Origin: Reichenbachiella sp. 5M10
GTDB taxonomy: Bacteria; Bacteroidota; Bacteroidia; Cytophagales; Cyclobacteriaceae
DNA length: 64,000 nt
Assembly: GCF_002742335.1 (NCBI RefSeq)
Contig: NZ_MDGR01000007.1
Span: 4,530,501-4,594,500 of the forward strand
Direction of reading: 5' to 3'
Shown here: positions 1 to 8,058 of the stretch, piece after piece
How positions within the stretch are numbered: the first letter of the stretch is position 1
Layout: the number at the start of each line of letters is the position of its first letter
Made by a program: the position numbers and the translations under genes
The notes under the pieces: generated by a model
Told to the model about the DNA's origin: nothing
The model's input: the letters and a program-made list of their open reading frames with translations, nothing else
Database searches by the model: none

Positions 1-713
1 TCCTCAGTTTTTTCTTCAGGCAATGCTTCGAGAGTGTCAAAGAAGTTTATTTCTGGCTCTTCGGTTTGGGCAGTTTCTACGATTGCCGGGCTTTCTTTTT
101 CTACTATGTCGAGCAGGGAGGTCAAGTTGAAGAGGTTTTCAATTTCTTCTTTTTCTGCCGTGTCTTCGTTGTAACTTTCCGTTGCGTTTTTGATCACACT
201 CTCTACGACAGGTTTATCCGTAGACATACCGTTTTCTAGGTTGATCAAGATAGAGTCAAAGAGACCTTTGTGCAGTTTGATGTATTTCCCAGTGGTCTTT
301 AGCTCTTTGATGAGCTCACTGCTCGTGGCTTTTTGGGTTTCTTGGAGGAGGTATTGATCAGGAGTATAGAGAAACTCTAGCGTTTCACTGACAGCTCGTT
401 CCAAGAGGGATTTGAAATCCTCCTTTTGGATAAAGATGTTTTTAGAAAGGGTATTGACCAAGGTTTTGAGGGCGGTATTGACTTCCTCATTCTTGTAGTC
501 AAAATATGGGCTTTTGAACTTCTTGGTTTCTTCTTGCCATTCTTCAAAGAGTACTTTTAGGACGAAAAAATTCACCTGTTTGATTGGAGTCAACGATATG
601 ATTTGTTGACCCGATATCCCTTCGTTTTTGTCAAAAAACTCATCGAGAATAATCTGGCTATACGTGGTGATGTACTTCTGTTTGGCTTGTTGATTTAATT
701 TGCTACCGTGCAT
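1..713 (-). CDS. Unknown protein, C-terminus cut by window edge
   Basis: An open frame reads leftward from ATG at 713-711 to the window edge without a stop, giving about 237 visible codons (N-terminus MHGSKLNQQAKQKYITTYSQ). The first half is a helical, mixed-charge sequence with repeated Lys/Gln/Glu; the second half becomes acidic and low in complexity, with several Glu-Glu and Thr-Glu runs. I see no signal peptide, membrane segment or catalytic motif and do not recognise the family. It is divergent from the ferredoxin gene across a 31-bp gap, so the two promoters must overlap or lie within coding sequence. The uninterrupted frame with ordinary codon use supports a real gene; function is unknown. 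Confidence 0.75.
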   Translation of the reverse strand, partial: MHGSKLNQQAKQKYITTYSQIILDEFFDKNEGISGQQIISLTPIKQVNFFVLKVLFEEWQEETKKFKSPYFDYKNEEVNTALKTLVNTLSKNIFIQKEDFKSLLERAVSETLEFLYTPDQYLLQETQKATSSELIKELKTTGKYIKLHKGLFDSILINLENGMSTDKPVVESVIKNATESYNEDTAEKEEIENLFNLTSLLDIVEKESPAIVETAQTEEPEINFFDTLEALPEEKTE

Positions 714-744
714 AATAATTGCTTCTTTTGTAAAGTTATAGAAT

Positions 745-1068
745 ATGCCGAAAATCGTTATACAAAACCTCCACAACAAGGAAATTTTCACAAGTGATGC
801 GCGTCAAAACCTTTTGGAAATCATACACAAAAACCAAGTGGATTGGATGTTTGCATGTGGGGGAAAGGGGCGATGCACGACTTGTAAGGCGATTGTAGTG
901 GCAGGAGGAGAGTATCTGTCCGAGCGATCCGCTGCTGAGATCAAATTCCTACATTCGAATCGATTGGAAGAAAATGAACGATTGGCCTGTCAATGTACTG
1001 TACACGGAGATGTGGAATTGAGAGTTGCCGATCAAAATAAGTTTATGCATCTTCACTATTCGGATTGA
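745..1068 (+). CDS. 2Fe-2S ferredoxin
   Basis: A 107-residue protein of plant/adrenodoxin-type ferredoxin size. Four cysteines fit a [2Fe-2S] cluster: C38-x5-C44-x2-C47 within ACGGKGRCTTC, and C82 in LACQC; C84 is an extra nearby cysteine. No signal peptide, so it is probably cytoplasmic. The family carries single electrons to oxygenases, hydroxylases or Fe-S assembly partners; nothing here identifies the partner. It is followed directly by thymidine kinase, whose ATG lies 6 bp after the ferredoxin stop, so the two are probably co-transcribed, although the functions are not obviously linked. Confidence 0.85.
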   Translation: MPKIVIQNLHNKEIFTSDARQNLLEIIHKNQVDWMFACGGKGRCTTCKAIVVAGGEYLSERSAAEIKFLHSNRLEENERLACQCTVHGDVELRVADQNKFMHLHYSD

Positions 1069-1073
1069 GCGAT

Positions 1074-1676
1074 ATGTTTATAGAACCAGGCATTGATCAT
1101 AAAAGTAAACCCCTAGGCTGGGTAGAAGTGATCTGTGGATCGATGTTTTCGGGCAAGACGGAGGAGCTCATCCGACGGCTCAACCGAGCGTTGATCGCAA
1201 AGCAAAAAGTAGAGATTTTCAAACCGGCAGTCGATACGCGCTATCATGCTACGGATGTAGTCTCTCACAATGAAAACTCCATACGTTCTACTCCGGTGCA
1301 GTTTGCACATGATATCCTGCTCCTCGCAGGCAACAGCGACGTGATTGGTATTGACGAGGCACAGTTTTTCGATATGGATTTGGTGGCTGTAGTACGCAAA
1401 CTTGCCAATGCAGGCAAGCGTGTCGTCATCGCAGGTTTGGACATGGATTTCGAAGGAGAGCCCTTCGGTCCCATACCGAGATTGATGGGAGTCGCGGAGT
1501 ATGTGACGAAAGTACGTGCTGTATGTATGAAGTGTGGGGGGGTGGCCTCCTTTTCGTTTCGCCTGTCAGATGCCAAACAAAAGGTCATGCTTGGAGAGCA
1601 AGATGCCTATGAGGCGAGGTGTCGCAAGTGCTTTTATGAGGATTTTGACCCTATGAAAAAGAGTAATCAAACATGA
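1074..1676 (+). CDS. tdk: Thymidine kinase
   Basis: Phosphorylates thymidine to dTMP with ATP in the salvage pathway. The 200-residue protein has the P-loop in CGSMFSGKTEEL, the Walker-B-like DEAQF motif containing the catalytic Glu, and two zinc-binding cysteine pairs (CMKC and CRKC) in the C-terminal lasso region, so it is the type II homotetrameric kinase. The ATG at 1074 is preferred over the upstream in-frame TTG at 1065 because family members begin a few residues before the E-V-I-C-G-S-M-F block. Its TGA overlaps the ATG of the next gene (ATGA), so it is translationally coupled to porZ. Confidence 0.95.
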   Translation: MFIEPGIDHKSKPLGWVEVICGSMFSGKTEELIRRLNRALIAKQKVEIFKPAVDTRYHATDVVSHNENSIRSTPVQFAHDILLLAGNSDVIGIDEAQFFDMDLVAVVRKLANAGKRVVIAGLDMDFEGEPFGPIPRLMGVAEYVTKVRAVCMKCGGVASFSFRLSDAKQKVMLGEQDAYEARCRKCFYEDFDPMKKSNQT

Positions 1677-3871
1677 GAAGAGCCATTTTGATAGTTGGTT
1701 TGCTGTGGGGCTTGGACGTGTCGGCTCAGTCACTCATCCAGATGGGAACCTGGCGCACACATTATAGCTATACCGAGGCCCGTTTGGTAGAGCAGGTTGG
1801 GGACAAGATTTTCGCTTCATACCTCAATGGGTTGATATACTATGACTTAGAAGACGGTAGCCTCAATAAATTGAGCAAAGTGGATGGTCTCAGTGATGTG
1901 AGTGTCACTGCGATGCGGTTTGACTCGGCAACAGAACGCCTCGTGCTGGGTTATGACAATGGCAATGTCGATTGGATTGATGATTCTGGGATTACAAACA
2001 ATCGTCTGCTTTTGGAAAGCGACTTGGTAGAAGAGAAGCGAATCAATGATATTTCTTTTTACGAAGGGGAGATAAACTTGGCTACAAGTTTGGGCCTTTT
2101 GGTGTTGGAGCCTGAGTCAGGGTTGATTCGTAGTTCGTATCGTAACCTTGGACAGATGGGAGGGGTATTGGCTGTGTATGGGTCTGTAGTTTTTGACGGA
2201 CAGATGTACCTCGCTACTCCAGAGGGGATATTGACGGGTAGCCTCACAAATGGAGATAATTTGCAGGATTTCAACAATTGGGACAGAAATGAGGACGAAG
2301 CGGTACATGGAAAGGATGTATTGTCGATTACTCTGTACAACGATCATGTTTACGCTGCGACGGAAAATACGCTTTATGTATTGGGGGACCATTGGGGAGT
2401 AGTACCTCAGGCAGTATCTGGCTTGACATTCTCGAAAATTCGGGGTTTTGAGGAGGGGCTGGTGGTAGTGAGCGATCAAGGCATATACCGAGTCAATGCT
2501 CAGCAAGAATGGGTTGGGGTGATGGATGCAAAGGATCAACCTCGGGATGGGCTGTTGGCAAAATCTGGAGCAGTATGGACTGCAGATGGGTTGCTCGGGT
2601 TGAGTGAGTATTCTGGAGATATAACCAAGCGTTTTGTGCCAAGTGGGCCTTGTACCAACGATACCTATGCGCTGACTTATAGCGAGGACGCAGTGCTGGC
2701 CTTCCCGAATTTGGACGTGAGCCATTCACCGTACAACAACGCTGAAGGATACAGTGAATTTCTTGATGGGTATTGGGGTGATGTGGAGCCAGGTGAGATC
2801 ATGGACATGACGAATATCACAGATGTCACGAGTCAAGGAGAGGAAACGTATGTTGCTTCTTTCGGAGGAGGCTTGTTGGACTGGTCCACTGGGGTGCGCT
2901 ACGACGAGACCAATAGCCCCCTGTCTGCCGATGCTGCAGGCAATGTCTTGGTGACGGGATTGGCATGGGATGCTGAGGATAACCTCTGGATAGCGAACCA
3001 GAGCGCATACCCTTTGCTGAAGAGAGCTGTGGATGGCAGTTTTGACTCGTACAATTTTGGTATAGTAGCAACAGATTATCCGACGGACTTAATGGTGGAT
3101 GCGTATGATCAACTGTGGATGCCACTGGAGAGTGGATTGCTGGTGGTAGATACTGAGACGGTGGGTAGCAGATATTTTTCTCGAAGCAATTCGTCTTTAC
3201 CGAGCAATGTCATCCATGACTTGGCGCTAACGGCAAGTCAGGAAATGTGGGTAGCAACAGACAATGGGCTGGCCTATTTCCCATACATTTACGATGTCAC
3301 GATGAGTTCGCAGGTAGAGGTTGTACTGCCTACTTTGGATGGAGCGGCATTGTTTGAAGACAAAGTGGTATACAGCATAGCGATAGATGGAGGCAATCGC
3401 AAATGGGTAGGTACTGCCAATGGAGCTTGGCTGATGGATGCCAATACCAATGATGTCGTGGTAAACTATACACAAGAAAATAGCCCTTTACCATCTAATG
3501 TGGTTTTGGATATAGCCATCCATGATGAGACCGGAGAGGTGTTTTTTGCGACGGAGCGGGGCATGGTGTCTTTTCGCTCGGATGCTACTGTGGCAGGATA
3601 TAGCCATGAGTCTGTCGATATATATCCCAATCCCGTACTACCGGACTTTGTAGGGATGGTAGGTTTTCGCGGTTTGGCTTCTGATGCATTGCTCAAAATC
3701 ACTACAGTGTCAGGTCGATTGGTGAGGGAGATTCAAGGTTATGGAGGGGCTGCATCTTGGGACATACGGGATTATACAGGGAGACGCGTGGATTCAGGGG
3801 TGTACTTGGTGTTTAGTACAGCAGCACAAGGTGAAGAAACTTTTGTAGGAAAAGTAGCTGTGATCAAATAA
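1673..3871 (+). CDS. porZ: T9SS protein PorZ (beta-propeller, sorting domain)
   Basis: A 732-residue secreted protein. Residues 1-19 form a signal peptide ending SAQ, then come many beta-propeller blade repeats of the two-component-regulator type (for example IFASYLNGLIYYDLE, LWIANQSA, KWVGTANGAWLM), and from about residue 650 a type-A T9SS C-terminal domain starting IYPNPV and ending GKVAVIK. This matches PorZ, the cell-surface T9SS component that, in Porphyromonas gingivalis, delivers anionic lipopolysaccharide to the sortase PorU and keeps its own C-terminal domain. The start overlaps the tdk stop by four bases and the stop overlaps the recO start; recO adjacency is typical of porZ in Bacteroidota. 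An alternative is an ordinary propeller T9SS client, but length and neighbours favour PorZ. Confidence 0.8.
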   Translation: MRRAILIVGLLWGLDVSAQSLIQMGTWRTHYSYTEARLVEQVGDKIFASYLNGLIYYDLEDGSLNKLSKVDGLSDVSVTAMRFDSATERLVLGYDNGNVDWIDDSGITNNRLLLESDLVEEKRINDISFYEGEINLATSLGLLVLEPESGLIRSSYRNLGQMGGVLAVYGSVVFDGQMYLATPEGILTGSLTNGDNLQDFNNWDRNEDEAVHGKDVLSITLYNDHVYAATENTLYVLGDHWGVVPQAVSGLTFSKIRGFEEGLVVVSDQGIYRVNAQQEWVGVMDAKDQPRDGLLAKSGAVWTADGLLGLSEYSGDITKRFVPSGPCTNDTYALTYSEDAVLAFPNLDVSHSPYNNAEGYSEFLDGYWGDVEPGEIMDMTNITDVTSQGEETYVASFGGGLLDWSTGVRYDETNSPLSADAAGNVLVTGLAWDAEDNLWIANQSAYPLLKRAVDGSFDSYNFGIVATDYPTDLMVDAYDQLWMPLESGLLVVDTETVGSRYFSRSNSSLPSNVIHDLALTASQEMWVATDNGLAYFPYIYDVTMSSQVEVVLPTLDGAALFEDKVVYSIAIDGGNRKWVGTANGAWLMDANTNDVVVNYTQENSPLPSNVVLDIAIHDETGEVFFATERGMVSFRSDATVAGYSHESVDIYPNPVLPDFVGMVGFRGLASDALLKITTVSGRLVREIQGYGGAASWDIRDYTGRRVDSGVYLVFSTAAQGEETFVGKVAVIK

Positions 3872-4563
3872 TGTTGCACAAGACCAAAGGGATTGTTCTC
3901 AATTATATCAAGTACAAGGAGAGTTCGATCATTGCACGTGTATATACCTCGGAGTTTGGTCTGCAATCTTACATCATCAACGGTGTTAGAAGCCAGCGTT
4001 CCAAAAAGGGCTTGGCCCTGTTGCAACCTTTGACTCTCTTGGACATGGTCGTCTACCACAAGGAGAATAAGTCAGATCAATTGCAGCGAATTTCGGAGTA
4101 TAAATGTGCTGCTACGTTCACCAGCATCCCTTTTGAGGTGAAAAAGTCAGCGATGGCATTGTTCGTTACGGAGCTTCTGTCCAAGGTTCTCAAGGAAGAA
4201 GATGAGAGAGGTGTCGTTTTTGAGTTTTTGTGTCACTTCGTCTTGGAGCTGGATCAGAGAAAGGAAGGTTATGAGAGTCTTCATGTTTATTTGTTGGTGC
4301 ATTTGACCCATTTTATTGGTTTTGGTATTCATCAAAAAAAGGAATTGCAGCAGGACAATATTTTGCAAAAGGTCAATACAAATTTTGATTTGATTTACGA
4401 GACTATTTTGACAATGAACGCCTGCAATCTTGACGAGCACAAAACCATAGAAAATAAATTGCGCAAGGATTGCTTGAGCTATATGATCAACTATTATACA
4501 CACCATATCGAAGGATTCAATGAATTGAAATCCTTGGCTATCCTGAGTCAATTGTTTCGGTAG
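3871..4563 (+). CDS. recO: DNA repair protein RecO
   Basis: A 230-residue protein beginning MLHKTKGIVLNYIKYKESS, the characteristic OB-fold N-terminus of RecO, with the following G-L-Q-S-Y-I-I-N-G-V-R segment also typical. The remaining helical domain fits RecO length. RecO loads RecA onto single-stranded DNA with RecR in the RecFOR recombination pathway. The usual RecO zinc-finger cysteine cluster is not evident: cysteines are scattered, which is common in Bacteroidota. The start codon overlaps the porZ stop by one base (TAATG), implying coupled translation. Confidence 0.9.
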   Translation: MLHKTKGIVLNYIKYKESSIIARVYTSEFGLQSYIINGVRSQRSKKGLALLQPLTLLDMVVYHKENKSDQLQRISEYKCAATFTSIPFEVKKSAMALFVTELLSKVLKEEDERGVVFEFLCHFVLELDQRKEGYESLHVYLLVHLTHFIGFGIHQKKELQQDNILQKVNTNFDLIYETILTMNACNLDEHKTIENKLRKDCLSYMINYYTHHIEGFNELKSLAILSQLFR

Positions 4564-4666
4564 TCTTTCTACTTTGACGGAGATATATTAATTTGACCCC
4601 TCAATAGTTCGTTTGGAGAGGAGACTCTTCGGAATAGGCTGTTGGTACAAATACAACCCAATTGAT

Positions 4667-5638
4667 ATGAGCGAATACCTATATGATGAAGTGCCATCCT
4701 TGGATTTGGCAGATTTTGTGTCCGGCAATCCGGAGAGTAAGCAAAAATTTGTGGAAGAGTTGGGACATGCCTACAATCACATTGGATTTGTGGCAATCAA
4801 AAACCATGGACTTTCGGACGCCTTGGTAAAGAATCTTTACTCAACGATCGAAGAGTTTTATAGTCTTCCTGTATCCGTCAAAGAGAAATACGAAATCCCA
4901 GAGCTGTTTGGTCAGCGAGGGTATGTAGGTAAAGGAAAAGAGCATGCCAAAGGCCGTAAGACAGGCGATTTGAAAGAATTTTATCATGTAGGGCAGATCG
5001 TCGAAGATGAAGATCCAATCAAGGAACTATACCCAGACAATATCTGGCCAAGTGAAATAGATGGGTTTGAAGCGGTTGCTTCGGAGGCGTATAAGACCTT
5101 GGAGGCGACAGGTAAAAAGATGTTGCAAGCGATTGCCTTGTACCTTGGATTGGAAGAGAAGTATTTTGAGAGTCGAGTCCACAATGGCAACAGTATCTTG
5201 AGACCGATACATTATTTTCCAATAGAGAATCCGGACGATATTCCAGCGGATGCGGTTCGTGCGGCAGAGCATGGAGATATCAACCTCATTACACTATTGA
5301 TGGGAGCGAGTGCAGATGGTTTGCAGGTCAAGAGGCGAGATGGTGCTTGGATTCCGATCACTGCATTGCCAGATCAGATCGTCGTGAACGTAGGAGATAT
5401 GTTGGCGAGATTGACCAATGATAAGTTGAAGTCTACGATTCATCGAGTGGTCAACCCACCTCGTGAACTTATGAAGACGTCACGGTATTCTATTCCTTTT
5501 TTTATGCATCCTCGTGCGGAGATGGATTTGACTTGTTTGGAGAGTTGTGTCAATGAGCAGAACCCCAAACACTACGATGACATGACCGCTGGAGAGTTTT
5601 TACACCAGCGTTTGGCTGAGATTGGTTTGAAAAAATGA
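4667..5638 (+). CDS. 2-oxoglutarate/Fe(II) oxygenase, IPNS-like family
   Basis: A 323-residue non-heme iron oxygenase of the isopenicillin N synthase-like family. The N-terminal DIOX_N domain includes VPSLDLADF and HIGFVAIKNHG. The iron triad is visible as H202-x-D204 (EHGDINLITLL) and H259 (STIHRVV), and R273-x-S275 (SRYS) is the co-substrate-binding pair. The ATG at 4667 was chosen because the N-terminus then matches the family; an upstream TTG would add 18 unconvincing residues. Substrate cannot be read from sequence; the family includes beta-lactam, gibberellin-type and unknown oxidases. The stop overlaps the chromate transporter start. Confidence 0.85.
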   Translation: MSEYLYDEVPSLDLADFVSGNPESKQKFVEELGHAYNHIGFVAIKNHGLSDALVKNLYSTIEEFYSLPVSVKEKYEIPELFGQRGYVGKGKEHAKGRKTGDLKEFYHVGQIVEDEDPIKELYPDNIWPSEIDGFEAVASEAYKTLEATGKKMLQAIALYLGLEEKYFESRVHNGNSILRPIHYFPIENPDDIPADAVRAAEHGDINLITLLMGASADGLQVKRRDGAWIPITALPDQIVVNVGDMLARLTNDKLKSTIHRVVNPPRELMKTSRYSIPFFMHPRAEMDLTCLESCVNEQNPKHYDDMTAGEFLHQRLAEIGLKK

Positions 5639-6834
5639 CATTCAAGAAGGTCAGGTATTACATCTTTCTCCGAGATGTCATCATATTGGCTGTGACAGCT
5701 TTTGGAGGCCCCCAAGCACACTTTGCCATGATGCTAGATATGCTCGTCAATAAGCGAGGATACTTAAGTGAAAAGGAGTTCTTGGAATTGCACGCGTTGT
5801 GTCAGTTTTTGCCAGGACCTACATCTACACAGACTTTGACAGCCATAGGCTTCAAGGTTGGAGGTCCCAATCTCGCCTATTTGACTCTTTTAGTATGGAT
5901 TATTCCAGCCTTTTTGGTGATGTCTACTGCAGGAGTTATGATTACTTCGTTGGAAGAATATAACATCTCATTGGACTTTACACGATACATCCAGCCAATG
6001 GCGGTAGGGATAGTTTCATTTTCGGCCTATATCATCATCCGAAAAGTAATCCAAACTAGACTTGCAGTGGTGCTTATGGTGATGTCGGCGATTGCCAGTT
6101 TCTTGTTTCGTACTCCCTATGTGTTCCCTGTGTTGATTTTGATAGGAGGGGCGATTACCGCTTTTGATTACAAGAGACATGAAAGAGAAGAGAAAAATAG
6201 AATTAAGATTCAGTGGGCTAACTTTTTTCTTTGGGGAGGAGTGCTGATCGCTGCGGCAAGTATTGGGGCTGTTACGCATTGGCGAGGGATAGATTTGTTC
6301 GAGAATTTTTACCGAATAGGGAGTTTGATCTTTGGTGGAGGGCAAGTGTTGGTCCCTTTCCTTTATACTGAATTTGTTGAATTCAAGGAGTATTTGACTT
6401 CAGAGGAGTTTTTGTCTGGTTATGCATTGGTGCAAGCTGTTCCCGGGCCAGTTTTTTCTTTTGCTGGGTTTGTGGGGTCTGTATCTATGCGTGAATACGG
6501 TACGTTTGGACAGTATTTGGGGGGATTTCTTTCGGCGGTTGGAGTCTTTTTACCAGGGGCTTTTTTGATTTTCTTTGTGATTCGTTTTTGGGATGAGCTC
6601 AAGAAGTTTAGAATTGTCAAGGCCTCACTCAACGGAATCAATGCTGTCAGTGCGGGGATGATTTTAGCAGCAGCTTTGTTGCTGTCATTACCACTGTATG
6701 ATGCTTCTTTGCCTGTCTCGGAGAGCTATCTTAATGTAGGTATCATGGTTTCTACATTCTTGATCCTGCTATTTACCAAAATCCCTACCCCTGTGTTGAT
6801 TATTGTCGGGTTGCTCCTTGGTATTATTTTATAA
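5635..6834 (+). CDS. chrA: Chromate transporter, two-domain CHR family
   Basis: A 399-residue polytopic membrane protein of the chromate ion transporter family. Two homologous halves are visible: the first has the motif FGGPQAHFAMM and PGPTSTQTLTAIG, the second FGGGQVLVPFL and PGPVFSFAGFVG, so this is the long, internally duplicated form. Roughly ten to twelve hydrophobic helices. Experimentally studied family members export chromate with proton or sulfate exchange, but many chromosomal copies have unknown substrates, so chromate resistance is an inference. ATG overlaps the preceding TGA (ATGA), so it forms an operon with the oxygenase. Confidence 0.85.
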   Translation: MTFKKVRYYIFLRDVIILAVTAFGGPQAHFAMMLDMLVNKRGYLSEKEFLELHALCQFLPGPTSTQTLTAIGFKVGGPNLAYLTLLVWIIPAFLVMSTAGVMITSLEEYNISLDFTRYIQPMAVGIVSFSAYIIIRKVIQTRLAVVLMVMSAIASFLFRTPYVFPVLILIGGAITAFDYKRHEREEKNRIKIQWANFFLWGGVLIAAASIGAVTHWRGIDLFENFYRIGSLIFGGGQVLVPFLYTEFVEFKEYLTSEEFLSGYALVQAVPGPVFSFAGFVGSVSMREYGTFGQYLGGFLSAVGVFLPGAFLIFFVIRFWDELKKFRIVKASLNGINAVSAGMILAAALLLSLPLYDASLPVSESYLNVGIMVSTFLILLFTKIPTPVLIIVGLLLGIIL

Positions 6835-6837
6835 AAA

Positions 6838-6867
6838 AAGCCTTGCTCAAATCAATGAACAAGGCTT
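6838..6867 (-). terminator. Intrinsic terminator after ompH pair
   Basis: Inverted repeat AAGCCTTG ... CAAGGCTT (6838-6845 and 6860-6867, 14-base loop). On the minus strand it is followed by a run of T residues (the A tract at 6833-6839), so it ends the long minus-strand envelope operon. On the plus strand no T tract follows, though the hairpin may still slow transcripts leaving the chromate transporter gene. Confidence 0.75.
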
Positions 6868-6888
6868 GAACTCTCCTAGAGTATTTTC

Positions 6889-7425
6889 TTAGTTTCCTGC
6901 TGGAGGAGTGATACCCAATTTCTTGAATACAAGATTAGAGACGTCGAATTTTTCGTCTGCATCGAGCAAGATGTCTACACCTGGTACGCCCGTACTGAAG
7001 ATTGCGTCATATCCGCCTTCAGTTCTGACCGCTTTGATTGCGTTGCCTATTTTTTCAAACAATGGCGCGTATAGGTCACTTTGTTTTTTCTGTAGAGAAA
7101 CCTGAGCGTCTTTTTGAAAGTTTTCCAATCGAGCTTGTAGATTTTGTAGTTCAGACTCTTTGTCTGCTCTCATGATATCAGTCATTGTAGCAGCTCCTTG
7201 CTGATACTCTTGCAATTTGGTTTGGAATTCCTGGCCTTTTGATTGCAACTGATTTTGCAACTGAGCTTCGTATGTTTTGTATTCCGAATCCACTTGCTTT
7301 GCTTCTGGCATTTGGCTCAATATGTACTCTACATTCGTATACCCAAACTTAAACGTTCCCTGAGCTTGTACGCTAAGAGCACCAGCCACCATTACCAATA
7401 CTACGATTAATGATTTGATTTTCAT
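6889..7425 (-). CDS. OmpH/Skp-family periplasmic chaperone (distal copy)
   Basis: A 178-residue protein with a signal peptide (cleavage after VQAQ near residue 22), then FKFGYTNVEYILSQMPEA, the strand motif that opens OmpH/Skp proteins, followed by a long Gln/Glu/Lys-rich coiled-coil region (about residues 45-120) and a C-terminal strand-forming segment. Skp holds unfolded outer-membrane proteins in the periplasm on the way to BamA. It lies 13 bp after a second ompH-like gene and downstream of bamA, the usual Bacteroidota order, and it is the last gene of the operon. Confidence 0.9.
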   Translation of the reverse strand: MKIKSLIVVLVMVAGALSVQAQGTFKFGYTNVEYILSQMPEAKQVDSEYKTYEAQLQNQLQSKGQEFQTKLQEYQQGAATMTDIMRADKESELQNLQARLENFQKDAQVSLQKKQSDLYAPLFEKIGNAIKAVRTEGGYDAIFSTGVPGVDILLDADEKFDVSNLVFKKLGITPPAGN

Positions 7426-7438
7426 ATTTCTATCCTAA

Positions 7439-7990
7439 TTAGTTATTACTTATTACATCGTTTTTATCTCCCAGTCCGAGCTCTTCCAATACATAGTCTG
7501 TATAGTCGTGCACGGGGTCTGTGTATATCATTACCAAGTCACCTGATTTGTCAAAGACAATCTGCAGGCGTTGTTGTTTTGCTACTTTGTCTACCGCATC
7601 AAAGAGTTGATCTTGTACGGGCTTGATGAGTTCTTTTTTCTTCAAGAAAAATAGTCCTTCAAAACCAAAAATCTTATTTTGATACTCTTTTACTTCATTC
7701 CATTTTCGATCAATTTCTTTGTATCGATCGTCTTTCATTTCTTTGGTCAGCAGGACTTCTTCCGCTTTCAGTTCAACTTCCAAGGTTTGAATTTCCTTGT
7801 ACATCTCTTGTATCTCAGCTTCCCACGATTTTGACAATTTGTCAATCTCGCTGTTGGCCTCTTTGTACTCAGGCATTTGACCCAAGATATAGTTAGTATC
7901 TACATATCCAAATTTCTGAGCACTCAGACTATTTGCCTGAAGCAGTAGAATGATAACAAGAATCGAACCGAAACTAACTACGTTCTTCAT
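7439..7990 (-). CDS. OmpH/Skp-family periplasmic chaperone (proximal copy)
   Basis: A 183-residue OmpH/Skp protein: a signal peptide from MKNVVSFGS to LSAQ, then KFGYVDTNYILGQMPEYKEA, a charged coiled coil (about residues 45-125), and a terminal segment with QIVFDKSGDLVMIYTD. ATG at 7990 is chosen because it gives a normal signal peptide; an in-frame ATG at 8044 would add 18 residues ahead of it and sits 14 bp after bamA, so it cannot be excluded. It is related to, but clearly diverged from, the next gene, so the pair is an old duplication rather than a recent one. Confidence 0.87.
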   Translation of the reverse strand: MKNVVSFGSILVIILLLQANSLSAQKFGYVDTNYILGQMPEYKEANSEIDKLSKSWEAEIQEMYKEIQTLEVELKAEEVLLTKEMKDDRYKEIDRKWNEVKEYQNKIFGFEGLFFLKKKELIKPVQDQLFDAVDKVAKQQRLQIVFDKSGDLVMIYTDPVHDYTDYVLEELGLGDKNDVISNN

Positions 7991-8058
7991 TTCGCGCATA
8001 ATAGGTGCTAAAATTAGTCCATTGTTTGCTAATGATTTGTCCATTCTTGGTTTTTATT

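Noticed and set aside
2117-2725. 202-residue minus-strand reading inside porZ
   Set aside because: Antisense shadow of propeller repeats; no signal or domain.
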